Below the pieces are notes generated by a model. The model did no database searches, was not told the DNA's origin, and worked only from the letters and a program-made list of their open reading frames with translations. A program made the position numbers and the translations under genes. Positions 9,097 to 17,359 of a stretch of 64,000 nt of DNA are shown in pieces (positions within the stretch are counted from its first letter, which is position 1; the number at the start of each line of letters is the position of its first letter). This DNA comes from Flavobacterium sp. N2270 (lineage in GTDB: Bacteria; Bacteroidota; Bacteroidia; Flavobacteriales; Flavobacteriaceae), in the NCBI RefSeq assembly GCF_025947225.1, contig NZ_CP110005.1:1116001-1180000 (forward strand). Reading direction: 5' to 3'.

Positions 9097-10227
9097 ATGA
9101 AGAACCAGAGTAAAATAGTGTTATCACTAGGAAGTAATTTAGGCGATAGATTAAAAACTATTCAGCTTTGTATTGATACTATTCATAGCTCAATTGCAAC
9201 AGTAGTAAAGGTTTCTAAAGTTTACGAAACTCCTTCTTGGGGTTTTGAAAGTGATCCCTTTTATAATTGTGCAGTAGTAATTCATTCTTCAAAATCTCCT
9301 CAAAAGTTACTTTCTTCGTTATTAAGTTTAGAAAAAAAAATGGGAAGGGTTCGAAAGAATTCTCAAAATTATGAAGCTAGAGTTATCGATATTGATATTA
9401 TTTCGGTAAATGAAGAAATCATTGAGACAGATTCTTTGAAAGTGCCTCATCCTGAAATGCAAAATAGAAATTTTGTTTTGTATCCAATGAGCGATTTGAA
9501 TTTAAATTGGGAACATCCTATTTTGAATAAATCAGTTTCAGAGTTATTGAGTTCTAGTTCAGACGAAAGCAATTGCGTTGTTGTTGAAAAATTAATTTCT
9601 CCAATTGAAAAATTAAATGTTCAGCAGTTAAATTATATTGCAATTGAAGGAAATATTGGTGCCGGAAAAACAACTTTAGCGACCAAAATAGCTAGCGATT
9701 GTAATGCAAAATTGGTTTTAGAGCGTTTTGCCGATAATCCTTTTTTACCAAAATTTTACAAAGATCAATCGCGTTATGCTTTTCCTTTGGAAATGTCGTT
9801 TTTAGCCGATAGATACCAACAATTATCAGATGATTTAGCGCAATTTGATTTGTTTAAAGATTTTGTAGTAGCAGATTATCATATTTTTAAATCACTTATT
9901 TTCGCAAAAGTTACTTTGCAAGAAGACGAATTTCGTTTGTATAAAACCATGTTTGATATTATACATAAAGAAATGCCAAAACCCGACCTGTATGTGTATT
10001 TGTATCAGAATACTGAACGTCTTTTGGAGAATATCAAAAAACGCGGAAGAAGTTATGAGCAAGAAATTCCTGCTGATTATTTAGAGAAGATAAACAGAGG
10101 TTATTTAGATTATATCAAAACCCAAACCGATTTAAATGTTTTAGTTATTGATGTTTCTGATTTAGATTTTGTAAAAAAACAAGAAGATTATATTTTTCTA
10201 TTAAACGAAATCAATAAGAAAATTTAG
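9097..10227 (+). CDS. folK: Fusion of HPPK (FolK) and deoxynucleoside kinase
   Basis: A 376-aa protein with two enzyme domains. Residues 1-160 are 6-hydroxymethyl-7,8-dihydropterin pyrophosphokinase of folate synthesis: LSLGSNLGDR, PSWGFESDPFYNCAV, and RVIDIDII with the metal-binding aspartates D98 and D100. Residues 178-376 are a deoxynucleoside kinase of the nucleotide salvage type: P-loop EGNIGAGKTT (184-193), ERFADNPFLPKFY, FLADRYQQL and an Arg-rich lid KKRGRSYEQEI. The frame could start at TTG 9076, but ATG 9097 begins directly before the conserved HPPK strand and is preferred. The stop overlaps that of the convergent small membrane protein by 4 bases. Confidence 0.9.
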   Translation: MKNQSKIVLSLGSNLGDRLKTIQLCIDTIHSSIATVVKVSKVYETPSWGFESDPFYNCAVVIHSSKSPQKLLSSLLSLEKKMGRVRKNSQNYEARVIDIDIISVNEEIIETDSLKVPHPEMQNRNFVLYPMSDLNLNWEHPILNKSVSELLSSSSDESNCVVVEKLISPIEKLNVQQLNYIAIEGNIGAGKTTLATKIASDCNAKLVLERFADNPFLPKFYKDQSRYAFPLEMSFLADRYQQLSDDLAQFDLFKDFVVADYHIFKSLIFAKVTLQEDEFRLYKTMFDIIHKEMPKPDLYVYLYQNTERLLENIKKRGRSYEQEIPADYLEKINRGYLDYIKTQTDLNVLVIDVSDLDFVKKQEDYIFLLNEINKKI

Positions 10228-10397
10228 TTCTTTTTTCTTTGCTTGGTTACAATTAATCTTCCTATAATAATAAACTGTAATGCTGCAATTAGTTTGTAGT
10301 TGGTTAATGGATTATTCGGGATCCAATCTAAAATTGTAGCAAGCATTATTGTAAATGAAACAAGTAGAATAAGTATAGATAATGGCCCGATTTTCAT
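10224..10397 (-). CDS. Small two-helix membrane protein, 57 aa, unknown function
   Basis: A 57-aa frame from the ATG at 10397 (MKIGPLSILILLVSFTIML) to a TAA at 10224-10226. It has two hydrophobic segments (about residues 5-23 and 37-50), a short DWIPNNPLTNYK linker between them, and a basic tail KQRKKN, consistent with an inner-membrane hairpin protein. Its start is 3 bases after the stop of the TrmH-type gene on the same strand, so the two are probably co-transcribed. Its stop overlaps the FolK fusion stop. No recognised family. The operon position and membrane pattern argue for a real gene. Confidence 0.6.
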   Translation of the reverse strand: MKIGPLSILILLVSFTIMLATILDWIPNNPLTNYKLIAALQFIIIGRLIVTKQRKKN

Positions 10398-10400
10398 AGT

Positions 10401-10925
10401 TTACATTTTTTGAAATAAATCCCAAATTACAATTCCAGCTGTTACTGAAATATTTAATGAATGCTTACTGCCTAATTGCGGAATTTCAATTACACCATCA
10501 CTTGCGTTTATCGCTTTTTGATTCACACCTTTTACCTCATTACCAAAAATCAAAGCGTATTTTTTTGCAAGTTCAGGTTGAAAATCATTTAACATAATTG
10601 AATTTTCAGTTTGCTCAATAGCAAAAACAGTTACGTTTTCTTGTTTTAGTTTTTCAATAACATCTAAAACATTTTCAGCATGTTCCCAGGCCACTGTTTC
10701 TGTAGCACCAAGTGCAGTTTTATGAATTTCTTTATTTGGAGGAACAGCTGTAATTCCACATAAATATATTTTTTCAACCAAAAAAGCATCTGAACTTCTA
10801 AATACCGAACCAATATTGTGTAAACTTCTTATATCATCTAAGATAATGATAATAGGCGTTTTTTTAGCAGATTTAAATTCTTCTTTACTAATTCTATTGA
10901 GTTCTTCGTTTGCTAATTTTTTCAT
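10401..10925 (-). CDS. TrmH/SpoU-family RNA 2'-O-ribose methyltransferase
   Basis: A 174-aa SPOUT-fold methyltransferase. The three SpoU motifs are visible: LHNIGSVFRSSDAF (motif 1), ALIFGNEVKGV (motif 2) and IEIPQLGSKHSLNISVTAG (motif 3), which form the knotted SAM site. These enzymes 2'-O-methylate ribose in tRNA or rRNA; the short protein lacks the N-terminal extension of RlmB, so the target cannot be named. It diverges from mutS with 145 bases between the starts and is followed after 3 bases by a small membrane-protein gene. Confidence 0.9.
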   Translation of the reverse strand: MKKLANEELNRISKEEFKSAKKTPIIIILDDIRSLHNIGSVFRSSDAFLVEKIYLCGITAVPPNKEIHKTALGATETVAWEHAENVLDVIEKLKQENVTVFAIEQTENSIMLNDFQPELAKKYALIFGNEVKGVNQKAINASDGVIEIPQLGSKHSLNISVTAGIVIWDLFQKM

Positions 10926-11014
10926 TTTTCATTTTTCAAAGTCCCAAAGATACAAAGTTGAAATTGTATTTTGTTATTGAAATTGCTTTTTGAATTTGTC
11001 ATGGATTTTTCCAA

Positions 11015-11044
11015 TTGCAATTGCACTTGATTTTCGTAACTTCG
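11015..11044 (+). promoter_or_regulatory. Possible Bacteroidota-type promoter of mutS
   Basis: TTG at 11015-11017 and TAACTTCG at 11037-11044 are 19 bases apart, close to the TTG-N(17-23)-TAnnTTTG pattern of this phylum, with one deviation in the -7 box. It ends 26 bases before the mutS GTG. Confidence 0.4.
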
Positions 11045-11070
11045 CAAACAGTATTTAAAAAAATAGAATT

Positions 11071-13689
11071 GTGGCGAAAAAAGCAGCAACACCAAAAGAA
11101 AAAAAAGAAACTCCATTAATGAAGCAATACAACGGTATTAAAGCAAAATATCCTGATGCTTGTTTGTTGTTTAGGGTTGGCGATTTTTATGAAACTTTTG
11201 GAGAAGATGCTATTCGTGCAGCTAAAATTTTAGGAATTACATTAACCAAACGTGGCGCTGGTTCGGATAGTGAAACTGCTTTGGCGGGTTTTCCTCACCA
11301 TTCTATTAATACTTATTTGCCTAAATTGGTCAAAGCCGGACTTCGAGTAGCTATTTGCGACCAACTTGAAGATCCTAAAATGACCAAAACCATTGTGAAA
11401 CGTGGTGTGACCGAATTAATTACGCCTGGAGTTTCTATGAATGATGAGGTTTTAAATTCTAAATCTAATAATTTCTTAGCTTCCGTTTCATTTGGTAAAA
11501 AAAATCTGGGAATTTCATTTTTAGATGTTTCTACAGGCGAATTTTTAACAGCACAAGGAAATGAAGAATATATTGATAAATTATTACAAAATTTCAATCC
11601 AAGTGAGGTTTTAATTCCAAAACAGAATAGAGTTCAGTTCAAAGAAGTTTTTGGAGAAGATTTCCATACGTTTTATCTAGAAGATTGGGTTTTTAAAGAA
11701 GATTATGCTTTTGAAAGTTTAACCCAACATTTTCAAACGGTTTCGTTAAAAGGTTTCGGAATTGAAGATTTGCAAGATGGTGTTATTGCTTCGGGAGCCA
11801 TTTTGTATTATTTATCGGAAACTCAACATAATAAAATTCAACACATTACAAATATTCAGCGTATTGCGGAAGATGCATACGTTTGGATGGACCGATTTAC
11901 GATTCGAAATTTGGAATTGTATCATTCTACTAATCTAAACGCTGTTACTCTTTTAGATGTAATTGATAAAACGCTTTCGCCAATGGGTTCGCGTTTATTG
12001 AAACGTTGGTTGGCTTTACCTTTAAAAGATGCAACACGAATTAAAAGCCGTCATGAAGTTGTTTCTTATTTGAAAGAAAATAAAGAAGATTTACAAAAAA
12101 TACAATATCAAATCAAACAGATTTCCGATTTGGAACGTTTGATTTCAAAAGTGGCAACTGGGAAAATTTCGCCAAGAGAAATCATTTATTTAAAAGATTC
12201 TTTAGATGCGATTATTCCAATCAAAACATTGGCTTTAGCAAGTAAAAATGAATCATTAAAAGTTATTGGCGATAGTTTACATGCTTGCGATTTACTTCGA
12301 GAGAAAATCTCAACTACTTTAAATCAAGATGCACCAGTTGCTATTAGTAAAGGAAATGCAATTGCTACAGGTGTTAATGAAGAATTAGATGATTTACGCG
12401 CTATTTCGTCTAAAGGAAAAGGATTTTTAGAAGATTTAGAACAAAGAGAGAGCGAAAAAACGGGAATAACATCTTTAAAAGTCGCTTTCAATAATGTTTT
12501 TGGTTATTATATAGAAGTTAGAAATACACATAAAGATAAAGTTCCTGAAGATTGGATTCGTAAGCAAACATTGGTAAATGCCGAGCGATATATTACTGAA
12601 GAATTAAAGGAATACGAATCTAAAATTTTAGGGGCGGAAGAAAAAATTCAACAATTAGAAGGGCAGTTGTTTGAGCAATTGGTCAATTGGATGGGTACTT
12701 ACATTAAACCGGTTCAATTAAATGCCAACTTAATAGCACAATTAGATTGTTTAAATTCGTTTACACAATTAGCAATTGAAAATAACTACTCACGACCAGA
12801 AATTGTTGATGGTTTTGATTTAGAAATTACAGAAGGTCGCCATCCAGTAATTGAAAAACAACTGCCAATTGGAGTTCCTTATATTTCAAACAATGTGTTT
12901 TTAGATAGAGAAACCCAACAAATGATTATGATTACCGGACCAAATATGTCGGGTAAATCGGCTATTTTGCGTCAAACTGCTTTAATTGTACTCTTGGCTC
13001 AAATGGGAAGTTTTGTTCCTGCAGACGCTGTTAGAATGGGAATTGTAGATAAAATTTTCACTAGAGTAGGGGCGAGCGATAATATTTCTATGGGAGAATC
13101 TACGTTTATGGTCGAAATGAATGAAACTGCTTCTATTTTGAATAATATTTCAGAAAGTAGTTTGGTGTTGTTAGATGAAATTGGAAGAGGAACTTCAACT
13201 TACGACGGAATTTCAATTGCTTGGGCTATTGCCGAATATTTACATGAACATCCAAATAAACCAAAAACTTTATTTGCAACACACTACCATGAATTAAATG
13301 AAATGGAAGTTTTGTTTGACCGAATTCAAAATTATAATGTTTCTGTAAAGGAGCTAAAAGATACAGTGTTGTTTATTCGTAAATTGGTAAAAGGCGGAAG
13401 TGCTCATAGTTTTGGTATTCATGTTGCTAAAATGGCTGGAATGCCACAAACAGTAATTCAAAAGGCACAAAAAATATTAAAAAAGTTAGAAAAAGATCAT
13501 TCTGGTGAGAATTTAAGTGGTCCTGGTATAAAAACGGAAGAAGAATTACAATTGAGTTTTTTTAATTTAGATGATCCTTTATTAGAAGAAATTAAGGAAG
13601 AAATAATGAATATTGATATTAATACATTGACTCCTGTAGAGGCTCTAATGAAGCTAAATGAGATAAAACGCATGTTGGTAAAGAAATAA
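11071..13689 (+). CDS. mutS: DNA mismatch repair ATPase MutS
   Basis: An 872-aa MutS. The mismatch-sensing Phe-x-Glu is at residues 39-41 in [10 protein letters not shown]; the connector, lever and clamp domains follow. The ATPase domain carries Walker A GPNMSGKS near 622-629, [13 protein letters not shown], Walker [17 protein letters not shown] and THYHEL. MutS recognises mismatches as a dimer and recruits MutL. Length is standard for bacterial MutS. The start is GTG at 11071 ([15 protein letters not shown]); no ATG precedes the conserved [16 protein letters not shown] segment, so the GTG is well supported. Confidence 0.98.
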   Translation: MAKKAATPKEKKETPLMKQYNGIKAKYPDACLLFRVGDFYETFGEDAIRAAKILGITLTKRGAGSDSETALAGFPHHSINTYLPKLVKAGLRVAICDQLEDPKMTKTIVKRGVTELITPGVSMNDEVLNSKSNNFLASVSFGKKNLGISFLDVSTGEFLTAQGNEEYIDKLLQNFNPSEVLIPKQNRVQFKEVFGEDFHTFYLEDWVFKEDYAFESLTQHFQTVSLKGFGIEDLQDGVIASGAILYYLSETQHNKIQHITNIQRIAEDAYVWMDRFTIRNLELYHSTNLNAVTLLDVIDKTLSPMGSRLLKRWLALPLKDATRIKSRHEVVSYLKENKEDLQKIQYQIKQISDLERLISKVATGKISPREIIYLKDSLDAIIPIKTLALASKNESLKVIGDSLHACDLLREKISTTLNQDAPVAISKGNAIATGVNEELDDLRAISSKGKGFLEDLEQRESEKTGITSLKVAFNNVFGYYIEVRNTHKDKVPEDWIRKQTLVNAERYITEELKEYESKILGAEEKIQQLEGQLFEQLVNWMGTYIKPVQLNANLIAQLDCLNSFTQLAIENNYSRPEIVDGFDLEITEGRHPVIEKQLPIGVPYISNNVFLDRETQQMIMITGPNMSGKSAILRQTALIVLLAQMGSFVPADAVRMGIVDKIFTRVGASDNISMGESTFMVEMNETASILNNISESSLVLLDEIGRGTSTYDGISIAWAIAEYLHEHPNKPKTLFATHYHELNEMEVLFDRIQNYNVSVKELKDTVLFIRKLVKGGSAHSFGIHVAKMAGMPQTVIQKAQKILKKLEKDHSGENLSGPGIKTEEELQLSFFNLDDPLLEEIKEEIMNIDINTLTPVEALMKLNEIKRMLVKK

Positions 13690-13754
13690 ATTTTAAATAA
13701 AAGATTAGTTATCAAAAGGTTGAAAAAAACTTTTATTTTTTTTGTAAAAAGCAC

Positions 13755-13784
13755 TTGTAAAAAATAAAATAGGTGTTATATTTG
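13755..13784 (+). promoter_or_regulatory. Promoter of the tRNA-Gly/tRNA-Leu unit
   Basis: TTG at 13755-13757, a 19-base spacer, and a perfect TATATTTG -7 box at 13777-13784, about 50 bases before tRNA-Gly(GCC). The same box and the following leader bases are repeated at 14107, ahead of the second tRNA-Leu copy. Confidence 0.75.
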
Positions 13785-13835
13785 CATCCGCAATAAGAGA
13801 TAATCTAATTGTAAAAGTTCTTAAAAATATATTAC

Positions 13836-13908
13836 GCGAAAATAGCTCAGCTGGTAGAGCGCGACCTTGCCAAGGTCGAGGTCGCGGGTTCGAGCCCCGT
13901 TTTTCGCT
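13836..13908 (+). tRNA. tRNA-Gly (GCC)
   Basis: A 73-base cloverleaf: acceptor GCGAAAA pairs with TTTTCGC, the D arm holds AGCTCAGCTGGTAGAGC, the anticodon stem CGACC/GGTCG encloses loop TTGCCAA with anticodon GCC at 13869-13871, and the T arm carries GGGTTCGAGCCCC. No CCA is encoded. It reads glycine codons GGC and GGU. It is 33 bases ahead of tRNA-Leu and shares its promoter. Confidence 0.97.
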
Positions 13909-13941
13909 CAATACTGTACCAAGGTTTTTTTTAAACCAAAT

Positions 13942-14027
13942 GCTTGAGTGGTGGAATTGGTAGACACGCTGGACTTAAAATCCAGTGGGTAGTAATACCC
14001 GTGCGGGTTCAAGTCCCGCCTTGAGTA
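13942..14027 (+). tRNA. tRNA-Leu (TAA), copy 1
   Basis: An 86-base class II tRNA. The anticodon stem CTGGA/TCCAG encloses loop CTTAAAA with anticodon TAA at 13976-13978. A long variable arm (GGGTAGTAATACCC) is typical of leucine tRNAs, as is GGTGGAATTGGTAGACACGC. The acceptor GCTTGAG pairs with CTTGAGT using three G-U pairs, including the first. Discriminator A, as expected for Leu. An identical copy lies at 14192. Confidence 0.96.
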
Positions 14028-14030
14028 CTA

Positions 14031-14062
14031 AAAGCTTCAAATTTTATTTGGAGCTTTTTTTG
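14031..14062 (+). terminator. Terminator of the first tRNA-Leu unit
   Basis: An AAAGCTTCAAA arm (14031-14041) pairs with TTTGGAGCTTT (one G-U pair) and is followed by a T run. It starts 4 bases after tRNA-Leu copy 1. A close copy follows the second tRNA-Leu. Confidence 0.75.
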
Positions 14063-14084
14063 TTTAAATTAATGTTTAAATAGT

Positions 14085-14114
14085 TTGTGGGTTTAATTAA
14101 AATAATTATATTTG
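14085..14114 (+). promoter_or_regulatory. Promoter of the second tRNA-Leu unit
   Basis: TTG at 14085-14087, a 19-base spacer and TATATTTG at 14107-14114: the same geometry as the promoter at 13755. The bases just after the box (GCACTCGCAATCAGGGATAA) closely match the first unit's leader. Confidence 0.75.
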
Positions 14115-14126
14115 CACTCGCAATCA

Positions 14127-14154
14127 GGGATAAGGTTAGGTACTTCTTTATCTC
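14127..14154 (+). other. Possible hairpin in the tRNA-Leu leader
   Basis: GGGATAAGG (14127-14135) can pair with CTTTATCTC (14146-14154), giving a 9-bp stem with two G-U pairs and a 10-base loop between the promoter and tRNA-Leu copy 2. It could be a precursor-processing or anti-termination structure, or chance. Confidence 0.35.
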
Positions 14155-14191
14155 TTATTATTGAAAAAAAAACTACCTTTTAAAAATACTT

Positions 14192-14277
14192 GCTTGAGTG
14201 GTGGAATTGGTAGACACGCTGGACTTAAAATCCAGTGGGTAGTAATACCCGTGCGGGTTCAAGTCCCGCCTTGAGTA
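14192..14277 (+). tRNA. tRNA-Leu (TAA), copy 2
   Basis: Identical over all 86 bases to the copy at 13942 (anticodon TAA at 14226-14228). It has its own promoter, leader and terminator, each resembling those of the first unit, but no tRNA-Gly in front of it. Confidence 0.96.
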
Positions 14278-14280
14278 CTA

Positions 14281-14310
14281 AAGCTTCAAACTTTGTTTGA
14301 AGCTTTTTTT
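14281..14310 (+). terminator. Terminator of the second tRNA-Leu unit
   Basis: AAGCTTCAAA (14281-14290) pairs perfectly with TTTGAAGCTT around a 5-base loop, followed by a T run. A close sequence relative of the terminator at 14031. Confidence 0.8.
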
Positions 14311-14375
14311 ATTTATATATTTCTAGTTTTAAATATATTTAAATTCTAACACTACTTTATAGTTTTAAATAAAAT

Positions 14376-14735
14376 ATGGCAACATTTGTAATTACAAAAC
14401 GTTTAAATGATATGTACAAGTACGAGCTTACCTCTAGAAAAGGAAAGACTATTTTTACAAGTAATAATTTTGAATTACGTTTTGAGTGTGAAGAGCAGAT
14501 AAATTATTTACAAGAATCGTTAGAAAGAGTAGTATTTTTAAAATTTAAATCAGGTAGAGGAAAGTTTTTCTTTAGGCTTGTTTTGGATGAGAAGGAATTA
14601 GCTGTAAGTAGAAAGTTTTCAACTCAGTTGATGTTGGAAAAAAGTATAAATGAAATTTTAAAATATACACCTATGGCTGAAATATTAGATTTTTCAGCGG
14701 ATATTGATATTTTTAATGATTCAGGTGAATTATAG
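14376..14735 (+). CDS. DUF1508/YegP-like protein
   Basis: A 119-aa cytoplasmic protein that looks like two copies of the DUF1508 (YegP) fold. The first is FVITKRLNDMYKYELTSRKG then KTIFTSNNFELRFECEEQIN (residues 4-44); the second, weaker, is FLKFKSGRGKFFFRLVLDEK then ELAVSRKFSTQLMLEKSINE (54-93). DUF1508 copies typically run strand-strand-[GN]-x-I-x-x-S. Function of the family is unknown. It is a single gene between the tRNA-Leu unit and a bidirectional terminator. Confidence 0.65.
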   Translation: MATFVITKRLNDMYKYELTSRKGKTIFTSNNFELRFECEEQINYLQESLERVVFLKFKSGRGKFFFRLVLDEKELAVSRKFSTQLMLEKSINEILKYTPMAEILDFSADIDIFNDSGEL

Positions 14736-14741
14736 TATAAA

Positions 14742-14774
14742 AAAAAGCCCCACTAAGTGGAGCTTTATTTTTTT
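14742..14774. terminator. Bidirectional terminator
   Basis: An interrupted stem (AAAGC with GCTTT outside, CCAC with GTGG inside) with an A run on the left and a T run on the right. It sits between the convergent stops at 14735 and 14790. Confidence 0.7.
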
Positions 14775-14789
14775 TGATAGCGTTAACTA

Positions 14790-15002
14790 TTAGTGAGCAG
14801 CAGGAGCAGCTTCTTCTTTAACTGCCTCAACAGCTTCAGTAGCAACAGCAGCAGCAGAATCAACTACTTCAACAGCAGTTTCTTCAACAGCTTCAACAGC
14901 TTCAACAGCAGTTTCTTCAACAGCTTCAGTGTTAGCTTCAGCTTCTTTACAAGATACGAACATCATAGCTACTAACGCCATGCTTAAAACAACTTTTTTC
15001 AT
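14790..15002 (-). CDS. Small low-complexity Ala/Glu/Val-rich lipoprotein
   Basis: A 70-aa protein with signal peptide MKKVVLSMALVAMMFVSC and lipobox F-V-S-C, so it is predicted to be lipid-anchored. The mature part is a degenerate repeat of EAVEETAVE and EAVEAV units, strongly acidic, ending EEAAPAAH. The repeats are also visible in the DNA as GCTTCAACAG units. Similar low-complexity lipoproteins are common in flavobacteria and have no known function. It has its own promoter-like sequence and a shared terminator. Confidence 0.75.
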   Translation of the reverse strand: MKKVVLSMALVAMMFVSCKEAEANTEAVEETAVEAVEAVEETAVEVVDSAAAVATEAVEAVKEEAAPAAH

Positions 15003-15038
15003 CTTAAAAATTATAAAAGGTTAATTATTAATTCTTAG

Positions 15039-15066
15039 CAAAGATATAAATTTTTTGACACGGCAA
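15039..15066 (-). promoter_or_regulatory. Promoter of the low-complexity lipoprotein gene
   Basis: On the minus strand, TTG (15064-15066 complement), a 17-base spacer, and TATCTTTG (15039-15046 complement), 37 bases before the ATG. It fits the Bacteroidota consensus. Confidence 0.6.
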
Positions 15067-15162
15067 AATAATTTTACACTTTTTTTTTTATTTTTTTTTT
15101 AAGGCCTTTTAATTTCATTATCAATGCTTTATGATACGTGGCTTTAGAAGGCTTTTAATATA

Positions 15163-17307
15163 TTACTTGTTTATCTTTGTTTTTGGGTGCACTAGTTCCA
15201 TTTCTTCAATTAAGTGTTTTGCACCTGCATATTTGTCAATGATAAATAAGACATATCTTACATCAACCATTATGTTTCTACAAATTGAAGGATCATAATG
15301 TATGTCGCTCATTGTTCCTTCCCAAACACGGTCAAAATTTAGACCAATTAAGTTTCCTTTTGCATCAATTGCAGGGCTTCCAGAGTTCCCTCCTGTTGTA
15401 TGATTTGTAGCTATAAAACATACTGGCATTTTACCGTTTTCAGCATATTGACCATAATCTTTATTTTTTATCAAATCAATCAATTTAGCAGGAACATCAA
15501 ATTCATAATCACCAGGAATATATTTTTCCATTACACCTTCTAAATGAGTCACAGGCTCATAATAAACCGCGTCATTTGGGCTATACCCTTTTACTTGACC
15601 GTAAGTAATTCTCAAAGTACTATTTGCATCTGGAAAGTATCTTCCTTCTGGAAACAACTCTAATTGAGCTTTCATGTAGTTTCTTTGTAATGCTCCGGTT
15701 TCTAAATTTAACTCATCGTATTTTGGGGCAATGTTTTTGTAATAGTTATCAGCTAATTTTTTTACCAATTGGTAACCTAAATCTTTATTTAAGTTTTTCA
15801 AAATAGTTTTTGAATCTCCTTTTAATAAAGTTTTTAATCCTTCGTATGAAGTTAATTTAGATTTAGTATATATGTCTGCCGTAGTTTTACTGTAATTCAT
15901 TGTTTTTAAATCAGCTGGGACTAATGGCGATTTTTGTCCGTAAAGAGCAATTAGTTTTTCAAAAACTTTTTCATCTACACTGGCATTAAAATCTTTATAG
16001 AAACTTTCTAAACTTTTAATAGTATTGTCTTTTCTATCGTTAAAAGATTGTTCTCCTTTAGTAGAATATACTTGCTCTAATTGGTATAAACGAAATCCAA
16101 CACTTAATAATTCGGTGTTTCTTAAAACGGTTTCTATAAAATAATCTCTAGCTAATGAATAATCATTAATTGCTTTGTAATTTTTTTCAAAATCAGCAAG
16201 TAAAGAACCGTATTCATTTTTTTTATTGTTTTTTATTACTCTTTTTTGGAATTCTTCTTCAAAATTTTGTTTGATTTGAATTGCATTAGATTTTTTTAAA
16301 CCTTGGCTTTCCCCAATCCATTTTTTCCAATAATTTGCAACACTTGCAAATTTTGATGCATATTGAATTTTGATAGTTTGGTCTTTTCTCATGAAACCAT
16401 CTTGTACTTTTAAAGCGGCATCTCTTAATTCAATTTTTGCTGGATTTAATGTATTAACAATTTGTTCAACTGCAAATGATGGTAAATATTCTTGTGTTCT
16501 TCCAGGGAAACCAAAAACCATTGTAAAATCATTTTCAGCAACCCCATCTAATGAAATAGGTAAAAAGTGTTTTGGCGTATAAGGAACGTTATCTTTTGAA
16601 TACTCAGCAGGTTTATTGTCTTTATTAGCATAAATTCTAAATAAAGAAAAATCACCAGTATGTCTTGGCCAAACCCAATTGTCTGTATCAGAACCAAACT
16701 TACCAATTGAACTTGGTGGAGCTCCAACTAAACGAATATCTTTAAACGTTTCGGTAACAAATAGTATGTATTGATTTCCTTCGTAAAAAGTTTTAATCTT
16801 GTTTTCTTGCCAAGACTCTTTAGGGAATGAAGTTTGTAATCTACTGATATTATCGGCTATTTTCTTTTGTTTTTCATTCTCTGATGAAATTTGTGAAACA
16901 CCTTCTAAAACCGTATTGGTAACGTCATGAATACTTACAATTAGAGTAGCAACCATTCCTGGGTTTGCTAACTCAGAATTTAAATCTTTTGCCCAAAATC
17001 CATCTTGTAAGTAATCGTGCTCCACAGTAGAATGACTTTGAATTTCTCCATAACCACAATGATGATTAGTTAGCATAAGTCCTTTAGAAGAAATTAATTC
17101 TGAAGTACAACCACCGTCAAAATGAACTATTGCGTCTTTAAGACTAGAGTTGTTTGCGTCATAAATATCTTGAGCTGTCATTTTCATTCCTAAAGCTGTC
17201 ATTTCGCTTTCATTCATGCCTTTTAGCATGCTTGGAATCCACATTCCTCCTTGCTGAGCATGTAATTGAACAACAAATAGGATAATAAATAATTTTAAAA
17301 TTCTCAT
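15163..17307 (-). CDS. dpp11: Peptidase S46, probable Asp/Glu-specific dipeptidyl-peptidase DPP11
   Basis: A 714-aa S46 serine exopeptidase with signal peptide MRILKLFIILFVVQLHAQ. It removes dipeptides from peptide N-termini in the periplasm. The chymotrypsin-like triad is visible: His83 in MLTNHHCGYGEI, Asp in RHTGDFSLFRIYA, Ser642 in GGNSGSPAID. In Porphyromonas DPPs the residue 18 after the catalytic Ser decides specificity: Arg673 in DPP11 (Asp/Glu at P1), Gly in DPP7. Here that position is Arg660 in GLNFDRVWEG, pointing to DPP11. Length fits the family (about 700-720). Confidence 0.9.
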   Translation of the reverse strand: MRILKLFIILFVVQLHAQQGGMWIPSMLKGMNESEMTALGMKMTAQDIYDANNSSLKDAIVHFDGGCTSELISSKGLMLTNHHCGYGEIQSHSTVEHDYLQDGFWAKDLNSELANPGMVATLIVSIHDVTNTVLEGVSQISSENEKQKKIADNISRLQTSFPKESWQENKIKTFYEGNQYILFVTETFKDIRLVGAPPSSIGKFGSDTDNWVWPRHTGDFSLFRIYANKDNKPAEYSKDNVPYTPKHFLPISLDGVAENDFTMVFGFPGRTQEYLPSFAVEQIVNTLNPAKIELRDAALKVQDGFMRKDQTIKIQYASKFASVANYWKKWIGESQGLKKSNAIQIKQNFEEEFQKRVIKNNKKNEYGSLLADFEKNYKAINDYSLARDYFIETVLRNTELLSVGFRLYQLEQVYSTKGEQSFNDRKDNTIKSLESFYKDFNASVDEKVFEKLIALYGQKSPLVPADLKTMNYSKTTADIYTKSKLTSYEGLKTLLKGDSKTILKNLNKDLGYQLVKKLADNYYKNIAPKYDELNLETGALQRNYMKAQLELFPEGRYFPDANSTLRITYGQVKGYSPNDAVYYEPVTHLEGVMEKYIPGDYEFDVPAKLIDLIKNKDYGQYAENGKMPVCFIATNHTTGGNSGSPAIDAKGNLIGLNFDRVWEGTMSDIHYDPSICRNIMVDVRYVLFIIDKYAGAKHLIEEMELVHPKTKINK

Positions 17308-17359
17308 AAGTTTAAAGGTTTTATAAAGTGTGCAATTTACTTAAAAATTGTATGTTTAT

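Noticed and set aside
10922..11116. A 64-aa minus-strand frame in front of the TrmH-type gene
   Set aside because: It reads antisense across the mutS promoter and start and has no recognisable domain or signal peptide of its own.
13705..13911. A 68-aa minus-strand frame (ending SNPRPRPWQGRALPAELFS in part)
   Set aside because: It runs antisense through tRNA-Gly(GCC); tRNA genes regularly create such false frames.
14790..15002. GCTTCAACAG-type DNA repeats considered as a CRISPR-like array
   Set aside because: The units are short, contiguous without spacers and code for the EAVEE repeats of a lipoprotein.
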